A stretch of DNA of 64,000 nt, taken from NCBI GenBank assembly GCA_023461275.1, contig JAEYMI010000014.1, forward strand, positions 62,001 to 126,000, in the 5' to 3' direction. The stretch comes from Actinomycetes bacterium (GTDB taxonomy: Bacteria > Actinomycetota > Actinomycetes > Mycobacteriales > Mycobacteriaceae). Of the stretch, positions 21,643 through 30,957 are shown piece by piece. The translations under genes were made by a program, and so were the position numbers. The notes beneath the pieces are model-generated. The model ran no database searches, had not been told where the DNA came from, and saw only the letters and a list, made by a program, of their open reading frames with translations. Within the stretch, counting starts at the first letter, position 1; every line of letters starts with the position of its first letter.

Positions 21643-23202
21643 ATGCGCCCAACGGTAGTTCGGTCGAGAATAGTTCGACCACGGTCGATCGGTGCGGTGC
21701 TGACCGCGGTCACCGTGGCCTTCGCAGGTGTGGCCACGAGCTCGGCCGATGCCCACGCCGCGCCGGCAGCCCAGCCACTGAGTTCGGACGCGATATTCTC
21801 CACCGTCCGCGATCTCACCGCGGCCGGCCCCCGTGCCACCGGCTCGCCTGGGGGAGAACGCGCCGCCGACTACGTCGCCCAACGCTTCCGTTCCGCAGGC
21901 CTGTCCGAGGTGCACTTCGAGACGGTCACGTCCTATGACTGGACGCCGTCGAACTACGGACTCCGCGTGCCCGGCGTGCCCGGAACCGTGCAGCGCATCG
22001 ACGCTTTCCCGGTCTCACACTCCTTCATCCCCGCCGACGCCGGACCCGGGCACCGCACCACCGGAGCCGACGGCCTCACCGCGCCCGTCGTCGACATCAA
22101 GGGCGGCAAGGTCGACGGGCACAACGTCCGCGGCAAGATCGTGTTGTTCGATCTCGACTTCCTCCTGCCCACTGCCGGGCTGCTGCCGCTGGCCGAATAC
22201 ATCCACGATCCGGACAACACCCGCTTCGACCCGGATACCCTGACCGCCGCGAATCCTTATGTGACATCCCTGGAGTCGACGGTGCGCGCCGCCCAGGCCG
22301 GCGGTGCGGTCGGCTTCATCGGGGTACTCGGCGAGTACTTCGATTCCAACCGCTACCACAACGAGTACTACCGTCGGCTCGCGATGAGCATCCCGGGGAT
22401 GTGGGTCACCGGCAAGGACGGCGCGAGGCTACGTAACGCGTTGTCCCGCAACGGACACCGCGCGACCATCGACCTCACCGTGGATCGTCGTGCGGTCACC
22501 GCGCGGACCGTCATCGGGATGTTGCCCGGCCGTACCCGGGACACGCTGATGGTGCAGTCCCACCACGATTCGGTCACCACCGGCGCGGTCGAGGACGGCA
22601 CCGGGACCGCCGAGGTGATCGCTTTGGCCGAACACTATGGCGCACAGGCTCGTCGGCCCGGCTACCGTCCACGCGACAAGAGCCTGATGTTCATCACCTT
22701 CGACACCCACTTCACCGGATACCAAGCGCACCAGGCCTTTGCGAAGAAGTACCTGCAGGAGCGGGCGACGCCGTGGCGGATCGTCGGCAACGCCACCATC
22801 GAGCACGTCGGCCGCCATGCGCGCCGTGCCGTCGACGGCCGACTGATCACCACCGACCTGCCGGAGACCAAAGGCGTATTCGAGAACGTCTCGCTTGGTC
22901 TCAAAGCCCAAGTGGCGCAGTCCTTGACGCGCAACAACGTGCGAGCCGCGACGATGCTCAACGCCGCACCGTTCGCGTTCACCAATACCGGTATCCCGAC
23001 CGACGCATCCTTCGCCCTGATCTCCGGCATCCCGGTGGTCAGCTTCATCGCCGGCCCGCTCTACATGTACGACGACGCCGATACCCTCGACAAGGTCGAC
23101 CGCACCCAACTCACGCCGGTCGCACGGTTCTTCGTCGACGTCGTCGACGGCATGGATCGCACGCCGAGCCGCGACATCGCGCTGATCCCGGCACGGCGAT
23201 GA
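21643..23202 (+). CDS. Secreted M28-like peptidase with divergent metal site
   Basis: 519 residues from ATG at 21643 (AAAGGGG upstream). A signal peptide runs to about residue 41 (AHA-AP). The N-terminal region (FSTVRDLTAAGPRATGSPGGERAADYVAQRF) and a PA-like insert are typical of M28 aminopeptidases. The catalytic area has QSHHDSV, but the usual AND-NGSG is AVEDGTG and the usual catalytic Glu-Glu is replaced by FDTHFTG, so metal ligands and general base differ from active members. It may be a distinct subfamily or a non-peptidase. The next gene overlaps it by 4 nt (ATGA). Confidence 0.8.
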   Translation: MRPTVVRSRIVRPRSIGAVLTAVTVAFAGVATSSADAHAAPAAQPLSSDAIFSTVRDLTAAGPRATGSPGGERAADYVAQRFRSAGLSEVHFETVTSYDWTPSNYGLRVPGVPGTVQRIDAFPVSHSFIPADAGPGHRTTGADGLTAPVVDIKGGKVDGHNVRGKIVLFDLDFLLPTAGLLPLAEYIHDPDNTRFDPDTLTAANPYVTSLESTVRAAQAGGAVGFIGVLGEYFDSNRYHNEYYRRLAMSIPGMWVTGKDGARLRNALSRNGHRATIDLTVDRRAVTARTVIGMLPGRTRDTLMVQSHHDSVTTGAVEDGTGTAEVIALAEHYGAQARRPGYRPRDKSLMFITFDTHFTGYQAHQAFAKKYLQERATPWRIVGNATIEHVGRHARRAVDGRLITTDLPETKGVFENVSLGLKAQVAQSLTRNNVRAATMLNAAPFAFTNTGIPTDASFALISGIPVVSFIAGPLYMYDDADTLDKVDRTQLTPVARFFVDVVDGMDRTPSRDIALIPARR

Positions 23203-24401
23203 AGAGGTCAGTCGCCGTCGTCGGCGCACTGGTCCTCGCCGCAGGTGTCGCTTGTGTCACGGAACCCGTTGTCGCCAAGGCGAATCCGACGCCGACACCG
23301 ACCGTCGTATCCAGTGAACGCGTGACCAACCCGACGGTCGCGCTGCCGCAGGCGTCGTCGACGTCGTTGATCACCTACACGTCGACGTCGGTGCGCGGCG
23401 AACCCACCACCATGACCGGCACGCTGCTGCTACCGCGGACCCGACCACCGGTCACCGGATGGCCGCTGGCGGTGTGGGACCACATGACCGTCGGCGCGGC
23501 CGATCGGTGCGCGCCGTCGCGGGCTCGGGCCGGGGATTCCGAACTCGCGCACATGACGTCGGGGGACCGGGTGGTCGGGGCGCTGCTGGACCACGGAATT
23601 GCGGTGGTGCGCCCGGACTTCGAGGGGATCGGCGGGCCGGGTCCGCATCCGTACCTGATCGGGAGGTCGTTGGCGCGCGCGACCGTCGACGCCGCCGTCG
23701 CGGTGCGGCGCGCCGATCGTCGAATCGGCGGTGATGTGGTGGTCGCCGGTCACTCCGAGGGAGCGGTGGCGGCACTTTTCGCGGCGGCTCGTCCGGCGTC
23801 GGAATGGGGAGGATTGCGACTGCGAGGGGTCGCCGCGATCACCCCACCGACCCGGATGGGCGACATCGTCGACGGGGTCGGCGAGGTGCCGGTCGCCTCG
23901 CCGGCCACCGCCGGCCTCGTTTCGCTGGCCGCACTGATCATTCGCGGCGCGGCCGCTGCCCACCCGGACTTCGCGCCGCTCGTCGACCATGGCGGACTCA
24001 GCTCGGCCGCACAGAACCTCATGCCGCAGGTCGAACAGCGATGCCTCACCGAGCTCGATCGCGCCGATTCGTTCGGTGGCCTCGCCCCACGCGCGCTCCT
24101 GGGCCCGCGCGGAGTGCACGCCAAACGACGTCTCGTGGCCATCGCCGACCGCAACGACGTCGCACACCTACGGCTTGCCACGACACTGCCGGTCCGGATC
24201 GACGCCGGGATCTACGACGCCGTCGCACCATTGCCGCTGGTCACGGCCCTGGCCGAGCAGTACCGCTCGCACGGTTCGACGGTGAGCTTCGCGTCGCATC
24301 CGGCCGGGCACACGCCGGTACCGACCGATCCGGCGACGGCTCGCGCGATCGCCGACTGGCTCATCGGGCGTCTGGGTGCACAGGTTCTTACCGGCCGGTA
24401 G
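23199..24401 (+). CDS. Secreted alpha/beta hydrolase (secretory-lipase-like)
   Basis: 400 residues from ATG at 23199, overlapping the peptidase stop (ATGA), so the genes are coupled. The N-terminus is an export signal (MKRSVAVVGALVLAAGVAC...) with a Cys that is not a good lipobox. The catalytic Ser sits in GHSEG (about residue 188), preceded by the oxyanion-side AVWDHMTVG, with GIYDAVAP for the Asp and GHTPVP for the His near the C-terminus. This matches fungal-type secretory lipases (LIP family) found in actinobacteria. The substrate may be an acyl ester; the link with the peptidase suggests joint use of an exogenous substrate. Confidence 0.82.
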   Translation: MKRSVAVVGALVLAAGVACVTEPVVAKANPTPTPTVVSSERVTNPTVALPQASSTSLITYTSTSVRGEPTTMTGTLLLPRTRPPVTGWPLAVWDHMTVGAADRCAPSRARAGDSELAHMTSGDRVVGALLDHGIAVVRPDFEGIGGPGPHPYLIGRSLARATVDAAVAVRRADRRIGGDVVVAGHSEGAVAALFAAARPASEWGGLRLRGVAAITPPTRMGDIVDGVGEVPVASPATAGLVSLAALIIRGAAAAHPDFAPLVDHGGLSSAAQNLMPQVEQRCLTELDRADSFGGLAPRALLGPRGVHAKRRLVAIADRNDVAHLRLATTLPVRIDAGIYDAVAPLPLVTALAEQYRSHGSTVSFASHPAGHTPVPTDPATARAIADWLIGRLGAQVLTGR

Positions 24402-24434
24402 GCATGACGCGCGGTTACACCTATGCTGTCTGGC

Positions 24435-24923
24435 ATGAGTCAAATCACGTTCACGCCGACTGCAGACCTGGTCGACGAGATCGGCGCCGATGTCCGCAGC
24501 TGCGACACCCAGTTCACGCAGTACGGCGGTACCCGCGAATTCGTGGGACGTGTGACCACGGTCCGGTGCTTCCAGGACAACGCACTTCTCAAGTCGATCC
24601 TCGGCGAATCCAACCCCGGCGGCGTTCTCGTCATCGACGGCGACGCGTCGGTGCACACCGCGCTGGTCGGTGACATCATCGCCGAACTCGGCCGCTCCAA
24701 CGGCTGGGTCGGAATCATCGCCTACGGCGCGATCCGCGACGCCAAGACCATCGGCGGCATGGCGATCGGCGTCAAGGCGCTCGGTACCAACCCGCGTAAA
24801 TCCACCAAGACCGGCGCCGGCGAGCGCGACATCCCGCTGACCATCGGCGGCGAAACCTTCACCCCCGGCGACATCATCTACTCCGACGACGACGGAATCG
24901 TCCTCGTCTCACCCGAAAGCTGA
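24435..24923 (+). CDS. rraA: RraA family protein
   Basis: 162 residues from ATG at 24435. The chain is full length for RraA: TPTADLVDEIGADVRSCDTQFTQYGG near the start, GGVLVIDGDASVHTALVGDIIAELG, GIIAYGAIRDAKTIGGM and ALGTNPRKSTKTGAGERD. In E. coli RraA inhibits RNase E; related members are 4-hydroxy-4-methyl-2-oxoglutarate aldolases, using the GxxRD motif seen here, so the aldolase role is equally possible. It is followed after 10 nt by the semialdehyde dehydrogenase gene and is likely in an operon with it. Confidence 0.9.
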   Translation: MSQITFTPTADLVDEIGADVRSCDTQFTQYGGTREFVGRVTTVRCFQDNALLKSILGESNPGGVLVIDGDASVHTALVGDIIAELGRSNGWVGIIAYGAIRDAKTIGGMAIGVKALGTNPRKSTKTGAGERDIPLTIGGETFTPGDIIYSDDDGIVLVSPES

Positions 24924-24933
24924 GAAACTCGTC

Positions 24934-26487
24934 ATGCCGAAGCCCACTCCTGACTACTTCGCCCGACTCGGTGCGCTCGTCGCCATCGACAACGCGTCAG
25001 CGCGACCCACCCGCCCGGTCCTCGAGGCCTTCAGCGGCGTCGAGATGGCAACCATTCCGGTCGCGACCGCCGAGGATCTCGAGACCGCGGTCGCCCGTGC
25101 GCGTGCTGCTCAGCAGGGCTGGGCCAAGCGCTCCCCGCGGGAACGCGCGAAGGTGATCAACGCCTTCTCCGACCTCGTCTACAAACGTGCCGCGTCGCTG
25201 ATGGACATCGCGCAGGCCGAGACCGGCAAGGCCCGCGGGTATGCGCAGGAAGAGGTCGTCGACGTCTCGATCACCGCGCGCTACTACGCCTCGGTCGGTC
25301 CGCGTCTGCTGGCCGATCGTCGGGTCAAGGGCATGCTGCCCGGCGCCACCAAGGTGCGCGTGCGCTACCAGCCCAAAGGCGTTGTGGGCGTGATCAGCCC
25401 GTGGAACTACCCGCTGACGCTGGCCGCCTCCGACGGCGTCGCCGCCCTGATGGCCGGCAACGCCGTGGTCATCAAGCCCGACAGCCAGACCCCGTACTGT
25501 GCACTCGCGGTGGCCGAGCTGCTCTACGAGGCCGGCTTGCCGCAGGAACTGTTCGCCGTGGTCCCCGGCCCGGGCAGCGTGGTGGGCCAGGCGATCGTCG
25601 CCAACACCGACTACGTCATGTTCACCGGATCGTCGGCCACCGGCGCGACGCTGGCCGAGCAGGCCGGACGTCGACTCATCGGTTTCTCCGCCGAACTCGG
25701 CGGCAAGAACCCGATGATCGTCACCAAGGGTGCCAACATCGACAACGCGGTCCAGGGTGCGGCACGCGCGTGCTTCTCCAACTCCGGGCAGCTGTGCATC
25801 TCGATCGAACGTCTCTACGTCGACAAGGCGATCTCCGAGGAGTTCAGCGAGAAGTTCGCCGCCTTCGTCTCGGCGATGAAGCTCGACGCCACCTACGACT
25901 TCACCGCCGACATGGGATCGTTGGCGTCGGCTGCGCAGGTCGACGCTGCGGAATCCCACGTCCAGGACGCCGTCGCCAAGGGTGCAAAGGTGCTTGCCGG
26001 TGGCAAGCGCCGCGCCGACCTCGGACCGTTCTTCTTCGAGCCGACGGTGCTCACCGACGTCACCGACAACATGGAGTGCTACGCCAACGAGACCTTCGGT
26101 CCGGTGGTGTCGCTGTACCCGGTGGACTCCGCCGACGAGGCGATCAAGCTCGCCAACGACACCGAATACGGTTTGAACGCCAGCGTTTTCGCGGGGAGCA
26201 GCTCCGAGGCCAACGCCATCGCCGACCAACTGCGCGCCGGCACGGTGAACATCAACGAGGGCTACGCCGCGGCGTGGGCATCGACCGCAGCTCCGATGGG
26301 CGGGATGGGCGCGTCCGGCGTCGGCCGTAGGCATGGCACCGAAGGACTGCTCAAGTACACCGAGCCGCAGACCGTTGCCGAGCAGCGAGTGCTGGGCATC
26401 GACCGCACCCGGGGCATCCCGCAGAACTTCTACCGGACCATCAGCCCGCACGCTGTGCACGCACTGAAGTACCTGCCTGGACGGTAG
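24934..26487 (+). CDS. gabD2: Succinic semialdehyde dehydrogenase (NADP+-type)
   Basis: 517 residues from ATG at 24934. The aldehyde dehydrogenase hallmarks are present: VVGVISPWNYPLT (cofactor cleft), VMFTGSSATG, the general-base Glu in SAELGGKNPMIV (about 255), the nucleophile Cys in NSGQLCISIERLYV (about 289), and ETFGPVVSLYPV near the C-terminus. The sequence is close in style to mycobacterial GabD2, which oxidises succinate semialdehyde to succinate and links GABA or 2-oxoglutarate decarboxylation to the TCA cycle. It follows rraA by 10 nt. Confidence 0.9.
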   Translation: MPKPTPDYFARLGALVAIDNASARPTRPVLEAFSGVEMATIPVATAEDLETAVARARAAQQGWAKRSPRERAKVINAFSDLVYKRAASLMDIAQAETGKARGYAQEEVVDVSITARYYASVGPRLLADRRVKGMLPGATKVRVRYQPKGVVGVISPWNYPLTLAASDGVAALMAGNAVVIKPDSQTPYCALAVAELLYEAGLPQELFAVVPGPGSVVGQAIVANTDYVMFTGSSATGATLAEQAGRRLIGFSAELGGKNPMIVTKGANIDNAVQGAARACFSNSGQLCISIERLYVDKAISEEFSEKFAAFVSAMKLDATYDFTADMGSLASAAQVDAAESHVQDAVAKGAKVLAGGKRRADLGPFFFEPTVLTDVTDNMECYANETFGPVVSLYPVDSADEAIKLANDTEYGLNASVFAGSSSEANAIADQLRAGTVNINEGYAAAWASTAAPMGGMGASGVGRRHGTEGLLKYTEPQTVAEQRVLGIDRTRGIPQNFYRTISPHAVHALKYLPGR

Positions 26488-26601
26488 TCAGCCGGTATCA
26501 CGGGGCGTCGAGCCGGGCCCCGGCGTCCCGCTGTCGGTGGTCGCCGGATCTTCCGGACCGTTTTGCTTTCGCGTTCATATGCCGCGGAGTACGGTTCGGG
26601 T

Positions 26602-27792
26602 GTGAAACGGACGAAGTACGCGTTGGTGCGTGGCGGGGTGGCGTTGGCCGCCAGCGTCGTGGCAGTGATCGGGTGCCTGGGCGGCGTCTCCCCGGCATCG
26701 GCCGCTCCGGCGTTCTCGGAGTCGACGATCGCCTCGGGTCTCGACATTCCCTGGGATCTCGAAGTGGCTCCCGACGGCGTGATCCTCACCGGCGAACGAC
26801 GCGGACGGTTCGTCGCGATCTTCCCGCGCGGCGGTACCCGCGAGGTGCGTGCCGACCTGTCGAGTGTCTTCGTCAACAACGAGACCGGCCTGATGGGTCT
26901 GGCACTGGATCCGCGGTTCGCCCAGACACGTCGGGTCTACTCGTGTCAGTCCGAAAAGGTCAACGGCGGCAACGGTTCCAGCGTGCCCGGCGTCATCGGC
27001 AGCATCCCGCTGCCATGGCCGAGCGCCGGTCTGGCGATCACCGTGCGATCGTGGCGGGTGAGCCCGGACTGGTCGTCGATGACCCGCGAGGGCATCCTGC
27101 GCGCCGACATCCCGGTCAATGCCGGTGGACGTCACGCCGGGTGCGGACTGACGTCGGCGCCCGACGGCACGCTGTGGGTCGGCACCGGTGACAACGCCAT
27201 CGCAACCAACGCGCAGAGCTGGAATTCCCTCGGCGGCAAGGTTCTTCACATCAATGCCAACGGGACTCCGGCGCGTGGCAACCCGAACCCGTCGAGTCCG
27301 ATCTTCTCCCTCGGGCACCGCAACGTGCAGGACATCGACTTCGGGCCCCGCGGAGTGTATGCGATCGAGCAGGGCACCAACGTCGACGACGAGCTCAATC
27401 TTCTTGTGCGCGGCGGCAATTACGGCTACAAACCGGACCGCACACCGGGCATCTACGACGAGACCGTGCCGATGACCGACCCGTCGCGGGTACCCGGCGC
27501 GATCGGGGCGGTGTGGCGTTCCGGTAACGGCACCATCGCCACGCCGGCGCTGAAGTTCCTGCCGGCACAGTGGGGTCCACTGGCAGGTTCGGTGGTGATC
27601 TCGGCGCTCAAGGGCAAGCACCTGGAGTTCGTCACGCTCACCGGTGATGGCCGCGGCGTGGTCCGCACCAGCCAGGCGTTGGTCAACAAGTACGGCCGGC
27701 TGCGGGCGCTGGCGATCGACCGGGATGGCTCGCTACTGGTGTCGACGAGCAATGGCGGTAACGCCGACAAGGTGATTCGCCTGCGCCCCTGA
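26602..27792 (+). CDS. Exported PQQ-dependent sugar dehydrogenase-like beta-propeller
   Basis: 396 residues from GTG at 26602. A signal peptide spans residues 1-34 (MKRTKYALVRGG, hydrophobic core, ASA-AP). The mature chain has GLDIPWDLEVAPDGVILTGERRGR, LMGLALDPRF, HAGCGLTSAPDGTLWVGTGDN and SLGHRNVQDIDFGPRGVYAIEQG, all typical of soluble glucose/sorbosone dehydrogenase propellers. The family oxidises sugars with PQQ; no PQQ synthesis genes lie in this window, so the cofactor would have to come from elsewhere. It stands alone. Confidence 0.9.
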   Translation: MKRTKYALVRGGVALAASVVAVIGCLGGVSPASAAPAFSESTIASGLDIPWDLEVAPDGVILTGERRGRFVAIFPRGGTREVRADLSSVFVNNETGLMGLALDPRFAQTRRVYSCQSEKVNGGNGSSVPGVIGSIPLPWPSAGLAITVRSWRVSPDWSSMTREGILRADIPVNAGGRHAGCGLTSAPDGTLWVGTGDNAIATNAQSWNSLGGKVLHINANGTPARGNPNPSSPIFSLGHRNVQDIDFGPRGVYAIEQGTNVDDELNLLVRGGNYGYKPDRTPGIYDETVPMTDPSRVPGAIGAVWRSGNGTIATPALKFLPAQWGPLAGSVVISALKGKHLEFVTLTGDGRGVVRTSQALVNKYGRLRALAIDRDGSLLVSTSNGGNADKVIRLRP

Positions 27793-27927
27793 GGTGTGAC
27801 GGGCTCACAGGGTTCTCGCAGTCGCCGTCCAGCGTCGTCGGAGACGCACGTCGGATCGTGAAGGTCAGACACATTCGGTGGGGTCTTCCTGTCGGATGCA
27901 TCCGACGACGATCAGCGAGGACCTCCC

Positions 27928-30003
27928 GTGACCGCAGTACTGACCCGACCCGACGGGTCGCCACCCCCGACCGATGACGACCGCCGCGGTGACCCCCGCT
28001 CAGGAAAGCACCGGCTGCGGGCCGGCACGAGTGGCAGCACCGGTGATCGCCCGACGCCGTGGGGTCGGCTGGGGTTGGTCGGGCTGCTGGTGTCCACGGC
28101 GGTCCTCTACTTCTGGAATCTTTCCGCCAGCGGCTACGCCAACACCTTCTATGCCGCTGCCGCACAAGCAGGTTCGCAGAGCTGGCGCGCCTGGTTCTTC
28201 GGCTCGCTCGACGCAGCCAACTTCATCACCGTGGACAAGCCGCCGGCATCGCTGTGGGTGACCGGACTGTCGGTGCGCATCTTCGGCATGAACAGCTGGG
28301 CCGTGCTGGGGCCGCAGGCGCTGATGGGTGTGGCGTCGGTGGCGTTGCTCTACTGCGCGATGCGACGGACCTTTTCCGACGCTCGGCTCGGCACCGCCGC
28401 GGGACTGATCGCCGGTGCGGTATTGGCGTTCACACCGGCCGCGGCCCTGATGTTCCGGTTCAACAACCCCGACGCGCTGCTGGTGCTGCTGATGGTGGCG
28501 GCCGGTTACGCACTGATTCGGGCGATCGGCACCAACTCGGGTCGCTGGCTGGCACTGGTGGGTGTCGCGCTCGGATTCGCGTTCCTGACCAAGATGCTGC
28601 AGGGACTGCTGGTCCTGCCGGCGTTCGGGCTGGCATATCTGATGTTCGCCAACAACGGGTGGCTCAAGCGAATCGCGCACCTGGTGATGGCAACCGTGGC
28701 GCTGGTGGTCTCGGCCGGCTGGTTCGTACTCGCCACCATCCTGGTGCCGGCGTCGTCGCGACCCTACATCGGCGGATCGACGGACAACACCTTCATGGAC
28801 CTGGTCCTCGGCTACAACGGCGTCGGACGCATCAGCGGCGGCAACGGTCCGGGCGGTGGCGGCGGTCCCGGCGGTGGTCAGGCAGGCGGATCATTCGGTG
28901 GCGCAACCGGATTGAATCGTCTGTTCGGTTCGGAGATGGGCAACGAGATCTCCTGGCTGTTGCCGGCCGCGTTGGTGGCACTGGTGTTCGCGCTGTACGT
29001 GATGGCACGCAGCTTCCCGGGCCTGCGGTTCGATCCGCGGATGTCGCGGGTCGAGGGCGGCGCAGTGGTTGCCTGGGGCGGCTGGCTTCTGGTGACCGGC
29101 TTGATCTTCAGCTTCATGAGCGGCACCATCCACCCCTATTACACAGTGGCGTTGGCGCCGGCGATCGCGGCACTGATCGGCATCGGCGCCGTGTTGGGGT
29201 GGCGACGTAGGGCCCACTGGGACGGACGCATCGCGATGTCGGCGATGATCGCAGCGGCGTGCGCGTGGTCGATCGTGCTGTTGGCGCGCAACGACTTCGG
29301 GCCGCAATGGTGTCGGTGGTTGATCGGTGCGATCGCTGCACTGGCGGTCCTCACCATCCTGGTGGGTGGCAGGCTCGGGTGGCAGAAGGCGGTGGCTGCC
29401 GCAGTGATCGCCGGTTCATTGGCGGGATTCGCTGGTAGCGCGGCCTTCTCGATCGCCACCGCGGCCACCCCGCACAGCGGATCGATCCCGACGGCGGTCT
29501 CGACATCGGCAAGCGGCGGCGGTCCGGGTGGCGGCATGGGCGGGCCCGGCGGCACTGGCGGTGGACCGACCGGCATGACCCGACCGAGTGGAAACGGTGA
29601 CAACTCATCGACCGCACAGCCCGGCGGTCGCAACGGCGGTACCGCGATGGGTCGCGGTGGCGCGGGCATGGGCGGTCCGGGCGGATCGTCGTCGAACACC
29701 GAGCTGACCAACCTGCTGAAGTCGACGACCGCGACGTGGGCGGCTGCCACCAACGGTTCCCAGTCGGCGGCGGGCTACGAGATCGCGACCGGGAAGTCGG
29801 TGATGGCGATCGGCGGCTGGAGTGGGGACCCCGCTCCGACGCTGCAGCAGTTCATCGCCTACGTGAAAGCCGGCAAGATCGCCTACTACATCGGCGGCGG
29901 TCAGGGCGGACCCGGCGGCAACTCGGAGATCGCGACATGGGTCGCGCAGAACTACACCGCCACCACCGTCGGCGGCACCACGGTCTATCACCTGACCGCG
30001 TGA
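27928..30003 (+). CDS. GT39-family (ArnT/PMT-like) membrane glycosyltransferase with Gly-rich inserts
   Basis: 691 residues from GTG at 27928 (GAGGAC upstream). The N-terminus has the GT-C signature: ANTFYAAAAQAGSQSW, then SLDAANFITVDKPPASLW, where the Asp is the usual catalytic acid region. About ten to twelve helices follow. Two low-complexity Gly-rich stretches occur (about 305-325 and 520-590, GGPGGG and MGGPGG). A C-terminal soluble domain (590-691) has GGWSGDPAPTLQQFIAYV and VAQNYTATTVGGTTVYHLT. It should transfer a sugar from a polyprenyl-phosphate carrier outside the membrane; the acceptor is unknown. Confidence 0.88.
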   Translation: MTAVLTRPDGSPPPTDDDRRGDPRSGKHRLRAGTSGSTGDRPTPWGRLGLVGLLVSTAVLYFWNLSASGYANTFYAAAAQAGSQSWRAWFFGSLDAANFITVDKPPASLWVTGLSVRIFGMNSWAVLGPQALMGVASVALLYCAMRRTFSDARLGTAAGLIAGAVLAFTPAAALMFRFNNPDALLVLLMVAAGYALIRAIGTNSGRWLALVGVALGFAFLTKMLQGLLVLPAFGLAYLMFANNGWLKRIAHLVMATVALVVSAGWFVLATILVPASSRPYIGGSTDNTFMDLVLGYNGVGRISGGNGPGGGGGPGGGQAGGSFGGATGLNRLFGSEMGNEISWLLPAALVALVFALYVMARSFPGLRFDPRMSRVEGGAVVAWGGWLLVTGLIFSFMSGTIHPYYTVALAPAIAALIGIGAVLGWRRRAHWDGRIAMSAMIAAACAWSIVLLARNDFGPQWCRWLIGAIAALAVLTILVGGRLGWQKAVAAAVIAGSLAGFAGSAAFSIATAATPHSGSIPTAVSTSASGGGPGGGMGGPGGTGGGPTGMTRPSGNGDNSSTAQPGGRNGGTAMGRGGAGMGGPGGSSSNTELTNLLKSTTATWAAATNGSQSAAGYEIATGKSVMAIGGWSGDPAPTLQQFIAYVKAGKIAYYIGGGQGGPGGNSEIATWVAQNYTATTVGGTTVYHLTA

Positions 30004-30035
30004 TTGCCGAACCCTGGTAACCAGGGGTGAGGGTT

Positions 30036-30076
30036 GCACTGCGTCGACGACGTCAGGAACGTCGTCGACGCAGTGC
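30036..30076. terminator. Bidirectional hairpin overlapping a gene 3' end
   Basis: Perfect 18-bp arms (30036-30053 and 30059-30076) with a 5-nt loop. The stop codon of the Lys-rich tail-anchored gene (30053-30055) and its final Arg codons lie inside it. It separates the convergent GT39 and tail-anchored genes. Confidence 0.8.
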
Positions 30077-30889
30077 TTCGGCGATCAGCACGAGCACTGC
30101 CACCACGCCGGCGATGGTGACCGGCAAAGCCCGGCTCGGCGCCGGCAGCTGGGTGGGAGCCGCCGACCGGAGCTGGGTGAAAGTTGCTCGCCGAGCATCT
30201 GATTCGGCAACTTCGTCGACAACCGGGTCAGCGGTTACCGGCGCGCTGACTGCCGGCGTGATGTCGACCGGAGTTGCGTCGACCTGTGCTGCGTCGGTCG
30301 GGGTCGCGTCGACAACGGGCCGGGGTGGCTGCTGGTTCGGCGTTGCCGGCGACGTCGGCGCGGTGGAGGCACGCCCGGACGGACCCGACGATGCTCTCTT
30401 GGTCGGCCGCTTGGCGCTCGCGGCCTTCTTGGCCGGTGCCGACGGCGGGCGCGGCGGCTGGTCGCCGGGTTCGTCGAAGGGCAGCTCGGGTTCGTGGGCC
30501 GTCGAATCGGGTGCCAGTGGCTGGGTAACCGGCGGCTTGGGGGCTGTTGGTTTGGGGGCGGCGGGCTGGGGAGCTGCGGGCTTGGGAGCGACAGGGTCTG
30601 ACGACTCGGCAGTCGGCGGCACCGGTGGTTGCGTCTCCGGGGCCTTCTTGGCGGGCGCGGACTTCTTGGCAGCGGTCTTCTTCGCCGGAGCTTTCTTAGC
30701 TGGCGCTTTCTTGGCCGGTGCCTTCTTTGCCGCAGCCTTCTTGGCGGGTGCCTTCTTCGCCGGGGCCTTTTTGGCCGTAGCTTTCTTGGCGGGTGTTTGA
30801 TCGCCGGGTGCCTGGGCGGCAGGTGCCTCGTTGGCCGGGGTCTGGTCGGCCGGGGTCTGCTTGTCAGGTGTCGGATCCGGCTCGGTCAT
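30053..30889 (-). CDS. Lys/Ala/Pro-repeat tail-anchored protein
   Basis: 278 residues from ATG at 30889; GTG 30895 and TTG 30898 are close alternatives behind GAGGGAG. Residues about 35-80 are a run of PAKKA/AAKKA units like the basic tails of mycobacterial HupB and HBHA. A long Pro/Ala/Thr region follows, and the chain ends with one membrane helix (LPVTIAGVVAVLVLIAEAL) and five basic residues. The layout suggests a cytosolic or DNA/RNA/membrane-binding basic tail anchored by its C-terminus. No globular domain is seen. Confidence 0.75.
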   Translation of the reverse strand: MTEPDPTPDKQTPADQTPANEAPAAQAPGDQTPAKKATAKKAPAKKAPAKKAAAKKAPAKKAPAKKAPAKKTAAKKSAPAKKAPETQPPVPPTAESSDPVAPKPAAPQPAAPKPTAPKPPVTQPLAPDSTAHEPELPFDEPGDQPPRPPSAPAKKAASAKRPTKRASSGPSGRASTAPTSPATPNQQPPRPVVDATPTDAAQVDATPVDITPAVSAPVTADPVVDEVAESDARRATFTQLRSAAPTQLPAPSRALPVTIAGVVAVLVLIAEALRRRRS

Positions 30890-30957
30890 CTCCACCAACG
30901 CTCCCTCGCGTGATCTTCTCTGGCTCGGACTACTGATCGTAGTCGGCTACGCAGGCT

